Shown: positions 41,235-49,837, numbered from the stretch's first letter. The stretch: 53,337 nt of DNA from Holdemania massiliensis AP2 (GCF_000327285.1 NZ_HE998567.1:643142-696478), one strand, 5' to 3'. Program-made: numbers and translations. Notes: a model not told the origin generated them from the letters alone.

Positions 41235-42044
41235 TCAAACACAGCGGACACCAAACTGAAGCAGTCGGGCCCGTGCCTGTTCCAGATCCCGGTTGACGTT
41301 GCAGGGATCATGCGCATCGCTGGCCGTGATAACCGGAATTTCCAGGTCTGCCAGCATCTTCAGCCAGTCTGCGGATAATCCATAATCCGGATGAGCATAC
41401 CGCCAATGACAGCCGGTATTGCATTCCATGATCACGCCCCGGCGTTTGGCTTCCAAGGCGATCCGGCTGATCCATTTGCGATCCATCACGGCATCCGAAG
41501 CTGCCATTTTAATCGTATCCGGATGGCCGATCTGATCAAACAAACCGCTCTGCACTGATTTCAGTACGCATTCACAATATTGTTCGACAATCGCTGAATG
41601 CGGTTGTTTCTGCCACAACAGCGGCTGAGAAAAGGACATATCATAGAGATAACCGCCAATTGAATGTACGCTGCCGACGAGAAAATCCAACGGCAGTCCC
41701 CGACAGATTTCCTTTAAAAACGGTTCACTTTCAGGCGTGTAGCAAACCTCCAGACCAAACCGAACCTCTAGCGGCCACCTCCGCTGCTTCATCGCGCGGA
41801 CTAATGCCAGATAATCCCGCAGCGAATCCTGGAACTTGCCCTTTCCGCTGAGCCACTGCGCCTGCGTCGGATCAGCTTCGATCACACTTCGATAAGCCGG
41901 ATGAAATTCTTTAAACCGATGGGTATGATCTAAGATCTGAATGCTTTCCAGCCCCTGCTTCTGCGCCGCATCCACAAACGCTTCAATGTATTCAGCACAG
42001 ATTGGTCCGTGTTCTAAATGCACATGCCCATCGATTCTCTGCAT
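41235..42044 (-). CDS. PHP-domain phosphoesterase, histidinol-phosphatase-like
   Basis: A 269-residue PHP-fold metal phosphatase. The metal motifs are RIDGHVHLEHG (HxH), ILDHTH, an internal LVGSVHSI, GHPDTIKM and TASDAHDP. The overall pattern matches the HisK/YtvP-type histidinol-phosphatase group. No his genes are nearby, so a histidine role is not supported and it may act on another phosphoester. It starts 16 bp after the ABC permease with an ACCAGGAGGC ribosome site, so it rides on the GntR-ABC operon. Confidence 0.85.
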   Translation of the reverse strand: MQRIDGHVHLEHGPICAEYIEAFVDAAQKQGLESIQILDHTHRFKEFHPAYRSVIEADPTQAQWLSGKGKFQDSLRDYLALVRAMKQRRWPLEVRFGLEVCYTPESEPFLKEICRGLPLDFLVGSVHSIGGYLYDMSFSQPLLWQKQPHSAIVEQYCECVLKSVQSGLFDQIGHPDTIKMAASDAVMDRKWISRIALEAKRRGVIMECNTGCHWRYAHPDYGLSADWLKMLADLEIPVITASDAHDPCNVNRDLEQARARLLQFGVRCV

Positions 42045-42060
42045 CCTGAGTGCCTCCTGG

Positions 42061-42693
42061 TTAATATTCCTTCTTTTCTACGATTTTAACAGAGCAGAAC
42101 CAGGAAATCAAGAACGCTGCCGCAAAGACCACAATCAGCCCCAGTGCCAGGGCAGTGAAGGAAATAGCCTCGGTATCAATGGACAATGCTGGCAAAACCC
42201 GCAGCACGCCAAAGCCCAGTACAAAGATCAGCGCCATCGCTCCCATCAACAGAATCCGGCTTTTCTCCGCTCCGAATTTATAGATCAGCGGGATAATCGC
42301 AATATCCAGAATGCAGGCCACCAGGGTGCTGAGCAGTCCGGTTGCGATCTGAAACTGGAAGTCCGCTTCCGGTGCAATCAACGTCGTCGCAAACGCCAGA
42401 ACAACGTTGAGCACCAGCGCCCCCGCTCCCAACAAAAGCAGAAACACATATTTGCTGAGGACCAGTTTTCGGCAGCTGATCGGCAGTGTGGCTGCAAAGA
42501 TATCCCAATGCGCCAGATCATCATAGCTGAATGAGGAAATCGCCAGGGTTACAACTAACAGCGCCATCATCGAACTCACCATCGAAAAACCATTGCCGGC
42601 CATCGCTGTCACCAGAAATAAAACGACGATCACCGCCATCATGCGGGCTGAATCCAAAACAACCATTAAATCCTTATACAGTAAGCCTTTCAT
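42061..42693 (-). CDS. ABC-2 type transporter permease
   Basis: A 210-residue membrane protein with about six hydrophobic helices and the short N-terminal MKGLLYKDLMVV that is typical of ABC-2 permeases (YtrC/BcrB-like). The frame opens nine codons earlier inside the ATPase gene, but AAGGAGAG and the TAATG overlap with the ATPase stop set the ATG at 42693. It pairs with the upstream ATPase; the GntR protein probably controls both. Substrate unknown; cell-wall antibiotics are a frequent theme in this group. Confidence 0.85.
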   Translation of the reverse strand: MKGLLYKDLMVVLDSARMMAVIVVLFLVTAMAGNGFSMVSSMMALLVVTLAISSFSYDDLAHWDIFAATLPISCRKLVLSKYVFLLLLGAGALVLNVVLAFATTLIAPEADFQFQIATGLLSTLVACILDIAIIPLIYKFGAEKSRILLMGAMALIFVLGFGVLRVLPALSIDTEAISFTALALGLIVVFAAAFLISWFCSVKIVEKKEY

Positions 42694-43550
42694 TATTTTC
42701 GCTCTCCTTTTACCATGCACAGCATTATTTCTTCTAATCCCGCCGGCTCGACGCTGAGCATCGGATAGGCCTGCCGGATTTCCTCACGGTTGCGGACCAA
42801 ACCCTGACACGTCAGATTCTGCGGCAGCAGCGCCAGCAGCGAGTCCCGGTCAATTTTTTCAATCTGAGAACGCGGCCCTTTCACGATGCCATATTCATCG
42901 TGCAGCACATCCTTTGGCAGGCAGAACTGCAGCGCTCCCTGATGGATGAACGTAACCACGTCGGCAATTTTCTCAATGTCAGTCGTGATATGACTGGAAA
43001 ACAGAATCGAATGTGTTTCATCCTGAATGAAATCATAGAACAAATCCAGGATTTCATCACGGACAATCGGATCCAGACCGCTGGTCGGCTCATCGAGGAT
43101 CAAGAGCCGGGCATGATGCGACAGCGCCGCCGCAATCGACAGCTTCATCTTCATGCCGGTCGAAAATGATTTCACGGTTTTGTTTAAAGGCAGACCGAAG
43201 CGCTCGCACAGCTTCATGAACTGACCATGATCCCACTTCGGATAAATGCCGGCCAGAACCTTGTCAACCTGCGGAATCTTCAGCTGATCATGAAAATGAC
43301 AGCCGTCCAGAACAATTCCAATCTGACCGCGTTCCTCAACACTGAGCTGATCTGCGGGTTTGCCAAAGATCTGAATCTGACCCTCGCTGCGGATTAAACC
43401 GAGCAGAGCCTTGATCGTGGTGGTCTTCCCGGCCCCGTTTTCACCGATAAAGCCCATGACTTCACCGGGTTTGAGCGTAAAGCTGAGGTTTTTAAGTTCA
43501 AAGTCAGGATACTGCTTATGCAGCTTGTCTATTGATAAAATGGCGTCCAT
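42693..43550 (-). CDS. ABC transporter ATP-binding protein (YtrB/BcrA-like)
   Basis: A 285-residue ATPase. It has Walker A GENGAGKTTTIKALL near residue 38, Q-loop GIVLDGCHFHD, signature KSFSTGMKMKL (an LSGGQ variant common in ABC-2 ATPases), and Walker B LLILDEPTSGLDP, with the H-loop in ILFSSHITTDIE. The C-terminal 70 residues form the usual regulatory tail. It starts 2 bp after the GntR gene stop, so the operon reads GntR, ATPase, permease, PHP. Confidence 0.92.
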   Translation of the reverse strand: MDAILSIDKLHKQYPDFELKNLSFTLKPGEVMGFIGENGAGKTTTIKALLGLIRSEGQIQIFGKPADQLSVEERGQIGIVLDGCHFHDQLKIPQVDKVLAGIYPKWDHGQFMKLCERFGLPLNKTVKSFSTGMKMKLSIAAALSHHARLLILDEPTSGLDPIVRDEILDLFYDFIQDETHSILFSSHITTDIEKIADVVTFIHQGALQFCLPKDVLHDEYGIVKGPRSQIEKIDRDSLLALLPQNLTCQGLVRNREEIRQAYPMLSVEPAGLEEIMLCMVKGERK

Positions 43551-43552
43551 TG

Positions 43553-43927
43553 TTAATCCTCCTTATACAGCAGCGTCAGGATCTCGATCATCTCATCCAG
43601 TCCGATTTCCGCCAGATGAGCCAGCTGAACCGCCTGGGTTAACTGCTGCTCAATCTGCCGGTAGTTCTCTTCCCGGATCAGCTCCACATTGCGCGCCGCC
43701 ACAAAACTTCCTTTTCCGCTCTGCGTCACGATGAAGCCTTCACGTTCAAGTTCTTCATACGCCCGCTTCGTCGTAATCACACTGATTCTCAGCTCCTTGG
43801 CCAAGATTCGCATTGAAGGCAGGGCGTCCCCTTCCTTTAATGCGCCGCTGAGAATCAGATTTTTAATCTGCGAAGTAATTTGTTCATAAAGCGGCTTATC
43901 GCTTGTGTTGCTGATAAAGATTTCCAT
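43553..43927 (-). CDS. GntR-family regulator, YtrA subfamily
   Basis: A 124-residue transcription repressor. The N-terminal winged helix shows PLYEQITSQIKNLILSGALK, then LPSMRILAKELRISVITTKR, with the recognition helix around residues 42-60 and a wing EGFIVTQSGKGSFV. A short 45-residue C-terminal helical dimer region follows, as in YtrA. The frame opens 19 codons earlier, but AAGGAAGGATG before the ATG at 43927 fixes the start, and the upstream codons cross the promoter. It is presumed to repress its own operon through the palindromes over the -10. Confidence 0.9.
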   Translation of the reverse strand: MEIFISNTSDKPLYEQITSQIKNLILSGALKEGDALPSMRILAKELRISVITTKRAYEELEREGFIVTQSGKGSFVAARNVELIREENYRQIEQQLTQAVQLAHLAEIGLDEMIEILTLLYKED

Positions 43928-43949
43928 ACCGTCATCCTTCCTTACCGTA

Positions 43950-43972
43950 TATATACAGTATATACAATATAC
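43950..43972. promoter_or_regulatory. Overlapping palindromes, probable GntR operator
   Basis: TATATACAGTATATA (43950-43964) is a perfect 15-nt palindrome and GTATATACAATATAC (43958-43972) is a second inverted repeat sharing an arm with it. Both overlap the -10 and spacer of the GntR operon promoter, the expected place for a repressor site. Confidence 0.65.
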
Positions 43973-43984
43973 TCGCTGTGTCAA
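43957..43984 (-). promoter_or_regulatory. Promoter of the GntR-ABC-PHP operon
   Basis: TTGACA, 16 bp, TATACT on the minus strand, predicted start near 43950, about 23 nt before the GntR start codon. Confidence 0.75.
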
Positions 43985-43990
43985 CAGGAT

Positions 43991-44022
43991 TTGAAAAAAA
44001 AACTGACCGTTTCGTCAGTTTT
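43991..44022 (-). terminator. Terminator overlapping the MATE gene stop
   Basis: On the minus strand AAAACTGAC and GTCAGTTTT pair around CGAAAC, followed by T residues. The first arm includes the TGA stop codon. Confidence 0.85.
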
Positions 44023-45355
44023 CAATCAGATTCTGCTTTTTCCATTTTCCCGAATACCACCGCATCAGAAACAAGATCGCCCGCAGGACTTCATCGATCA
44101 TCATTGCCAGCCATACGCCGACCACGCCCAGCTTGAACGTTACCGCCAAAAGATAGGACAACGCTACGGCCACACCCCATTGTGAAGCGATGCCTAACAG
44201 GATCGGAAACTGGATATCACCGGCGGCCTGAAGCGCCCGAACCTGTGTCATATTCACCGCCCGCCCGGCTTCCAAAAAGATCTCGATGAACATCACCTGT
44301 TTGCCCAGCCGCAGCACGGTTGGATCCTGCGTAAACAACCCGAACAGCTCATCTGAAAAACAATACAGCAGCACCGACACGCCGACGCCGATGATCAGTG
44401 AATAAACGAGGGTGCGCATCACCTGCTTATGAGCCTCCTCCAGTTTCCGTCCACCGATCAGAATGCCCACAAGAATCTGAGCAGCCTGCGAAACAGCGCT
44501 GCCATACATATAGGAAACCATCGCAAACATGTTCGCATAAACCCGCGTATTGATCACCGCTGTGCCAAACCCGTTGACAATTTTGGTGATGACCATCTGC
44601 GACAGATTGTAGGAAACACTTTCCCCACCTGAAGGCACCCCGATCGCCAACAGTTTTTTCAGCTGCTTCCAGGGAAATGGAGTCAACGTGCGCAGACTGA
44701 CCGCAATCGTGGAACGCAGATTGAACATCACGATTAAAAGTCCCAAACCGATAAGGCGGCTCACCGTGCTGGAAATCGCAACACCCGCAATACCCAGCGG
44801 CGGAATTATGCCCCATCCGCGAATGAAAACGAAATTACCAACGATATTCAAAACATTCATCAGTGCCGATACTGCCATCGTCTGCTTCATCCAGCCCTGG
44901 GTGCGAAACATCGCGATATAAGTCATAAACAAAGCCTGAAAGATCATGCCCAAACCGATAATTGTGATATACACTGAACCATCATGCAGAATTTCCGCCG
45001 GCACACGCATCCAGTTAAAAATCGACATATTAAAAAACACCAATGCCGCGCTGATGACTAAACCAAAGCCAAAATTAACGGCCAAAGCCAGCGAATAAGT
45101 CTCCGATACCCGTTCAGGGTTGCCACTACCGAAATACTGCGTAACCAGAATGGTCATCGCTAACGAGATTACACTGAACGTGATGATTAGCACATTGACG
45201 ATCTGATTGGCATTCCCGATCGCCGCCACAGCATTCTGCGACACCTGACTCATCATCATCTGGTCCACATTGCCGACCAGCATTTGTAAAAGCAGCTCGA
45301 TAAAGATCGGCCACGTATAATGAAACAATGACATTTTGTGTGTTTGAAATTCCAT
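44015..45355 (-). CDS. MATE-family multidrug efflux transporter
   Basis: A 446-residue integral membrane protein with about twelve helices in two halves. It has the MATE core features: LLLQMLVGNVDQMMMSQVSQNAVAAIGNA style segments in helix 1-2 (residues about 20-50), repeated in the second half as AINTRVYANMF and SQAAQILVGILIGG. It is probably a Na+ or H+ driven exporter of the NorM/DinF group. The ATG at 45355 follows AGGGGGATG with good spacing; the ATG three codons earlier lies within that ribosome site. It is a single gene with promoter and terminator. Confidence 0.9.
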   Translation of the reverse strand: MEFQTHKMSLFHYTWPIFIELLLQMLVGNVDQMMMSQVSQNAVAAIGNANQIVNVLIITFSVISLAMTILVTQYFGSGNPERVSETYSLALAVNFGFGLVISAALVFFNMSIFNWMRVPAEILHDGSVYITIIGLGMIFQALFMTYIAMFRTQGWMKQTMAVSALMNVLNIVGNFVFIRGWGIIPPLGIAGVAISSTVSRLIGLGLLIVMFNLRSTIAVSLRTLTPFPWKQLKKLLAIGVPSGGESVSYNLSQMVITKIVNGFGTAVINTRVYANMFAMVSYMYGSAVSQAAQILVGILIGGRKLEEAHKQVMRTLVYSLIIGVGVSVLLYCFSDELFGLFTQDPTVLRLGKQVMFIEIFLEAGRAVNMTQVRALQAAGDIQFPILLGIASQWGVAVALSYLLAVTFKLGVVGVWLAMMIDEVLRAILFLMRWYSGKWKKQNLIEN

Positions 45356-45387
45356 CGAATTCATCCCCCTGATTTCAGAACTTTTTT

Positions 45388-45416
45388 AGAATACGCTCGG
45401 GATCAAGGGATGTCAA
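45388..45416 (-). promoter_or_regulatory. Promoter of the MATE gene
   Basis: TTGACA, 17 bp, TATTCT on the minus strand; the predicted start is near 45381, about 26 nt upstream of the ATG. Confidence 0.75.
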
Positions 45417-45418
45417 GA

Positions 45419-45460
45419 TAAAATGAAAATGGAAGCGGTGTCAGTTTTCATTGCTTCCAT
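45419..45460 (-). terminator. Terminator after the ABC exporter operon
   Basis: On the minus strand ATGGAAGC and GCTTCCAT pair around a 16-nt loop, followed by TTTTCATTTT. It ends the unit that closes with the 165-residue hypothetical gene. Confidence 0.65.
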
Positions 45461-45485
45461 TCTTGTTACATTTAGATTTTTACAT

Positions 45486-45983
45486 TCAGAACGCGGCGGT
45501 AAACAACGCCTTTTCCTCCAGCTCATACGGTTGGTAACGAGCCTGTGTTTTATCAATCTGATGATTGGAAACATCCTGCTCATAACCAGCGTCAAGAATC
45601 CGTTTGAGATGATTTTTGACCTGCGCCGCATCCGCTGTGCTTAACGTCAGCTGCCGCAGGGCTATAACTTCATCCTGAGCAGATATTAAAGCCAGCGTCA
45701 CCGCCATCTCTGGCCGTTTGAAAAGTGTCTGCGCATTCTCACATTCCTGAATGACAAACGGCAGATCTGAGGTTTCCAGGACATCATCGACATTGACTGT
45801 AAAGAACACTGCCGTATCCAACGGCAGAAATGCCAGCCGCCCAGGATTGCGGCGGAAGGCCTTGATTTCTTCCGGCTGCCACAGCGCATCTTTGATTAAG
45901 ATCAGCCACTGATCCTCGACATAGTCAATCATAACACCCTCATCAATATGGAACGGACAACGCGTTCCGATTTCTAGTTTCAT
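45486..45983 (-). CDS. Hypothetical protein downstream of the ABC exporter
   Basis: A 165-residue acidic soluble protein with no signal peptide or membrane helix. The first half is beta-rich (FHIDEGVMIDYVEDQWLIL, LAFLPLDTAVFFTVNVDDV) and the second half helical (ADAAQVKNHLKRILDAGYE). I do not recognise a family. It starts 19 bp after the ABC gene with a GAGAGGAAG ribosome site, so it is the last gene of the exporter operon; a role linked to the exporter is only a guess. Confidence 0.7.
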   Translation of the reverse strand: MKLEIGTRCPFHIDEGVMIDYVEDQWLILIKDALWQPEEIKAFRRNPGRLAFLPLDTAVFFTVNVDDVLETSDLPFVIQECENAQTLFKRPEMAVTLALISAQDEVIALRQLTLSTADAAQVKNHLKRILDAGYEQDVSNHQIDKTQARYQPYELEEKALFTAAF

Positions 45984-46002
45984 AGACTTCGCTTCCTCTC
46001 AC

Positions 46003-47850
46003 TTAACTTCGGCTGCGGTTGAGCAGCTGATTTTCCAGGTCCTCATTGAACTGTGCGGTATACAGACGGGCATAATAGCCGTTTAAGTGCATCAGTTCAC
46101 CATGCGTTCCCTGTTCTACGATCTTACCCTTTTTCATGACCAGAATCAAATCCGCGTTCACAATCGTCGACAGTCGATGCGCGATGATAAAGCTTGTCCG
46201 GCCTTTCATTAAATGCTCGATCGCATACTGAATGACCTGTTCGGTTTCGGTGTCAATCGAAGCCGTTGCTTCATCCAGAACGAAGATCCGCGGATCAGCC
46301 AGGACCGCACGGGCAAAGGAGATCAGCTGTTTCTGGCCGGTGGACAAGCGGGAACCGCCTTCACCGACATCCGTATCATAGCCCTTTTCCAGCCGCAGGA
46401 TGAACTCATGCGCATCGACCATTTTCGCCGCATCCTCAATTTGTTCATCACTGGCGTCCAGCTTGCCATAGCGGATATTGTCCTTCACCGTTCCGGAAAA
46501 CAGATGCGGTGACTGCAGCACATACCCGAGATTGGAATGTAGCCAGCCTAAGGAACGTTCGCGTACATCTTTTCCATCAATCAATACCTGCCCGGCAAGC
46601 GGCTGATAGAAGCGGCAGAGCAGATTGACCACGGTACTCTTGCCCGAACCGGTTTCCCCAACCAAAGCCACGGTCTGTCCGGCTTTGATCTTGAGGTTGA
46701 AATCGGTCAGAATCCGCTCGCCTTCCAGATATTCAAAGTCGACATGAGAAAACTCGACATCGCCGATCAACGGTTCATAGTTCTGAGGCTTCGGATCCAG
46801 TTCCGTGCCATATTTTTCAATGACCTGCGGCGTATCGACAATCTGCGGTTCGCTGTCCAACAAAGAAAGCACCCGTTCGGCACTGGCCTGAGCCAGCTGC
46901 AGCTCAGCGATCAGCCGGGCAATCTGCCTTAACGGCTCAAAGAACTGCGTTGCATACTGAGTAAACATCATCAGCGTACCAAACTGCAGCGTCTGCATCA
47001 ATACCTGATGTCCGCCTGACCACAGAATCGCCGCTGTAGAAATCGCACCCAGTCCCATGACGACCGGCATAAACAGCGCTGACAGCGTTGCCGCCCGCAC
47101 GCTGGCCGCTTTCATTTCCAGCGTTTCAGCATTGAATTCCTTGAGATTGTCCGCTTCAATAACAAGGGTTTTGGTCGTTTTGGCGCCTGTGATTCCCTCG
47201 TTGAACGCGCTGGTAATGCGCGAGTTAATCCGCCGCACACTGCGGTAATTTTTCAGAATTCTTACCTGAAACCAGACACTTAGCCACGCCAATACCGGCA
47301 CCACCATCAGCACCAGCAAGGCCAGCTTCCAGTTCACGATCAGCATGACAACGCTGACTCCCAGCATGACCGCCAATCCCCAGATCAAATCCATCAGACT
47401 CCATGACAGGATTTCAGCCAGCCGGGCAATGTCGCTGTTCATCCGCGCCATCAGCCAGCCGATCGGTGTGCGGTCAAAATAGGAAAACGATAAGGTCTGC
47501 AGCTTGGCAAAGGCTTTTTCACGTACATCATAGGAAAACGCCATTTCAATTTTGCCGGCCTGCATAAAAAACAGATAGACGCTGAAGGCCTGAAACAAAA
47601 CCCCGGCCATGTAGACGATGGAAAACAGCCACAGCGAGCTGTCCGGCTGGCCGCCGGCCGCAAAGGTATCAATCGCCACTTTGTTGAGGATCGGAAACAA
47701 AACGTCGCAGCCGGCTACCGCCACCATCAGGATCAACAGATGGACCAGTTCTTTGCGCAGCGGCTTCATCAGCACAAAGATCCGCTTCCACAAGCCGGCA
47801 TCCAAGGACTCCGTGTTATATTGTTGTTCTTCAAAACGAATCTGACTCAT
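46003..47850 (-). CDS. ABC exporter half-transporter, catalytically complete subunit
   Basis: A 615-residue fused membrane and ATPase half-transporter, one partner of a heterodimer. Six membrane helices fill residues about 30-330. The ATPase has Walker A GETGSGKSTVVN, Q-loop YVLQSPH, signature LSTGQKQ, Walker B IFVLDEATASID with the catalytic Glu, and an H-loop IAHRLSTI. The signature motif deviates (LSTGQ), while the partner has the canonical LSGGQ but lacks the Glu. That split is the hallmark of asymmetric exporters such as BmrCD, LmrCD and TM287/288. The ATG overlaps the partner's stop as ATGA. Confidence 0.93.
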   Translation of the reverse strand: MSQIRFEEQQYNTESLDAGLWKRIFVLMKPLRKELVHLLILMVAVAGCDVLFPILNKVAIDTFAAGGQPDSSLWLFSIVYMAGVLFQAFSVYLFFMQAGKIEMAFSYDVREKAFAKLQTLSFSYFDRTPIGWLMARMNSDIARLAEILSWSLMDLIWGLAVMLGVSVVMLIVNWKLALLVLMVVPVLAWLSVWFQVRILKNYRSVRRINSRITSAFNEGITGAKTTKTLVIEADNLKEFNAETLEMKAASVRAATLSALFMPVVMGLGAISTAAILWSGGHQVLMQTLQFGTLMMFTQYATQFFEPLRQIARLIAELQLAQASAERVLSLLDSEPQIVDTPQVIEKYGTELDPKPQNYEPLIGDVEFSHVDFEYLEGERILTDFNLKIKAGQTVALVGETGSGKSTVVNLLCRFYQPLAGQVLIDGKDVRERSLGWLHSNLGYVLQSPHLFSGTVKDNIRYGKLDASDEQIEDAAKMVDAHEFILRLEKGYDTDVGEGGSRLSTGQKQLISFARAVLADPRIFVLDEATASIDTETEQVIQYAIEHLMKGRTSFIIAHRLSTIVNADLILVMKKGKIVEQGTHGELMHLNGYYARLYTAQFNEDLENQLLNRSRS

Positions 47851-49646
47851 GCTTCCTCACCTCCCCCTTCATTCATCCGGGCCGTCTGGATATCCACGAT
47901 CCGGCGGTACAGTCCGTCTTCATTCAACAATTGTTCATGCGTCCCAGACTGCGTAATCTGCCCCTGTTCCAGCACCAGGATCAGATCAGCATCCATGGCG
48001 GAAGCCACGCGCTGGGTGATGATCAGCGTCGTCGTCTGACTCTGAACCTCTTTCAGCGCAGCTCGGATCTGAGCGTCGGTCTGCGTATCCACTGCCGACA
48101 AGGAATCGTCAAAGATCAAAATCGGCTGCGGCGACAAAACGGTCCGGGCAATCGCGATCCGCTGCTTCTGTCCGCCGGAAAGGGTCACGCCCTTCTCACC
48201 GACTAACGTATCATAGCCCCGGTCAAACTCCGCAATGACCTCATGCACCGAAGCAATCCGGGCCGCCTGTTCCACTTCCTCGCGCCGGGCACTGCGGCGG
48301 GCCAGATGAATGTTGTCATAAATCGTTTTGGAAAACAGAAACGGTTCCTGCAGCACGATGCCGATGTTCTGGCGCAGCCATTGACGCTGAATCTGTATCA
48401 GATCATGACCGTCAATCCGGATCTGTCCGCCGGTCGGATCATACAGCCGCATCAGAAGATGCACCAGCGTGCTCTTGCCTCCGCCGGTCGGTCCGATCAG
48501 CGCAACCGTCATGCCTTTTTCAATCGTAAAATTCAGATCTTTCAGCACCGGCTGACTGTCGCCCTCATATTGAAACTGAACGTGATCAAATTCAATCCGG
48601 CCTTCAATCGCCGGTGTTTCTCCGCTTGTCACATCCTCCGGCGCTTCATCCAGAATTTCCTGGAGCCGGCCAATCGACACGCTCATCTTGCCCATATCTG
48701 CCAGAATCCGCCCCAAATTGCGCACCGGCCATAAAATCATGCCTTCATAGGAAATGAACACAAAGAAGCTGCCGACGCTGAGATCACCGCGGGAAGCGGC
48801 AAAAATGCCCGCTAGGATAATCACGAAAATCTGCGTCAGACAGATCAAATCACTGGTTCCCCAATACGCTCCCAGATACTGAATCATCTTGAAGGTCAGA
48901 TCGCGGTAACGGATATTTTTCTTATCAAATTTACGAATTTCCTCGCGTTCGTTGTTGAACGCCTTCACCACGCGGATTCCGGATAAATTCTCCTGAACCG
49001 CAGTGCTCAGATCACCTTCTGCCTCATCCGATGCCAAAAACGCTTTCTGCACGCGGGTGAAGAAAACATAGGCGTAAATCACTAACAGCGGCATTGAAAT
49101 CACCGCCAGCCATGCTAACGGACGATAGATCGAAAACAAAATCAGCAGTGCCGCCAATGCCGTCGCAATCGAATAGACCACTTCAGAAATCTGACCGGAT
49201 AAAAACCGCCGAATCTGATCGACATCACTGGTACAGCGCTGCACCAAATCACCGGTTTTAATCCGTACATGGTAACTGAACGGCAGAGACTGCAAATGCG
49301 CATACAACCGATTGCGGACCTTGCGGCATACTTCTTCGGAAATCACCGCATTCCAGTATCCGCGTAGGAAGACGCACACGCAGATCAAGGCGTTGATCGC
49401 CAGGATCGCCGCTGCGCCCATCCATAAATTCCGCTGCAGATATTGAGCTCCGCCTAAGCTTTCCAACAGCCAGGCCAGCACCGGATTGGCCGCCGGTTGT
49501 TGATGAATGACATTGTCAATCATGAAACTGAACAACAGCGGCGAGCATAAGTTCAGAAAGGCATAGACGCAGACCAAGACGATCATCGCCGCCATGCGTT
49601 TGCGGTTGCCTTCCAGAAACTCCCAAATAAATTGAAACTTTCGCAT
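47847..49646 (-). CDS. ABC exporter half-transporter, degenerate-site subunit
   Basis: A 599-residue half-transporter, partner of the previous gene. Six membrane helices occupy about 15-320. The ATPase shows Walker A GPTGGGKSTLVH, Q-loop IVLQEPF, canonical signature LSGGQKQ, and Walker B ILIFDDSLSAVD, where Asp replaces the catalytic Glu. The H-loop position reads IITQRV, with Gln instead of His. This marks the non-hydrolysing site of heterodimeric multidrug exporters (BmrC/LmrC-like). Ribosome site AAGGAGGGGG. Only 27 bp separate its ATG from the hairpin that follows the small ORF upstream, leaving no room for a promoter there. Confidence 0.93.
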   Translation of the reverse strand: MRKFQFIWEFLEGNRKRMAAMIVLVCVYAFLNLCSPLLFSFMIDNVIHQQPAANPVLAWLLESLGGAQYLQRNLWMGAAAILAINALICVCVFLRGYWNAVISEEVCRKVRNRLYAHLQSLPFSYHVRIKTGDLVQRCTSDVDQIRRFLSGQISEVVYSIATALAALLILFSIYRPLAWLAVISMPLLVIYAYVFFTRVQKAFLASDEAEGDLSTAVQENLSGIRVVKAFNNEREEIRKFDKKNIRYRDLTFKMIQYLGAYWGTSDLICLTQIFVIILAGIFAASRGDLSVGSFFVFISYEGMILWPVRNLGRILADMGKMSVSIGRLQEILDEAPEDVTSGETPAIEGRIEFDHVQFQYEGDSQPVLKDLNFTIEKGMTVALIGPTGGGKSTLVHLLMRLYDPTGGQIRIDGHDLIQIQRQWLRQNIGIVLQEPFLFSKTIYDNIHLARRSARREEVEQAARIASVHEVIAEFDRGYDTLVGEKGVTLSGGQKQRIAIARTVLSPQPILIFDDSLSAVDTQTDAQIRAALKEVQSQTTTLIITQRVASAMDADLILVLEQGQITQSGTHEQLLNEDGLYRRIVDIQTARMNEGGGEEA

Positions 49647-49670
49647 TTTCCCCCTCCTTTAAAATTCAAA

Positions 49671-49698
49671 AATAAAAAGCACGCTCAGCAGTGCTTTT
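49671..49698 (-). terminator. Hairpin between the 42-codon ORF and the ABC exporter genes
   Basis: On the minus strand AAAAGCAC and GTGCTTTT pair around TGCTGAGC, followed by TATTTTTG. It has terminator form, yet the ABC genes have no visible promoter after it, so it may act as an attenuator. Confidence 0.7.
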
Positions 49699-49708
49699 CA
49701 TTCTTATC

Positions 49709-49837
49709 TCATTCATTTTCATCCATGACTTCTGCCAGATATTCCATCGGCGTCACCTGTGTCATCAATTCGATGACGTCAAACGACAAACCGATCTCCA
49801 CCAGCGTTTTCGCAACTTCCATCTGCGGTTTTTTCAT
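49709..49837 (-). CDS. 42-residue small protein or leader peptide upstream of the ABC exporter
   Basis: ATG at 49837 follows AGGTGAGAG. The 42 residues start MKKPQMEVAKTLVEIGL and end AEVMDENE, an amphipathic, acidic helical peptide. It starts 46 bp after the TSCPD gene, and its stop codon lies 11 bp before the terminator-like hairpin in front of the ABC exporter genes. It is too short for family assignment. It may be a real small protein or a regulatory leader peptide like BmrB of Bacillus, which lies upstream of the comparable bmrCD genes. Confidence 0.6.
   Translation of the reverse strand: MKKPQMEVAKTLVEIGLSFDVIELMTQVTPMEYLAEVMDENE

Noticed and set aside
41941-42534. 197-residue plus-strand frame across the PHP and ABC-2 permease genes
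   Set aside because: It is low-complexity, His/Gln/Arg-rich and antisense to two supported genes.
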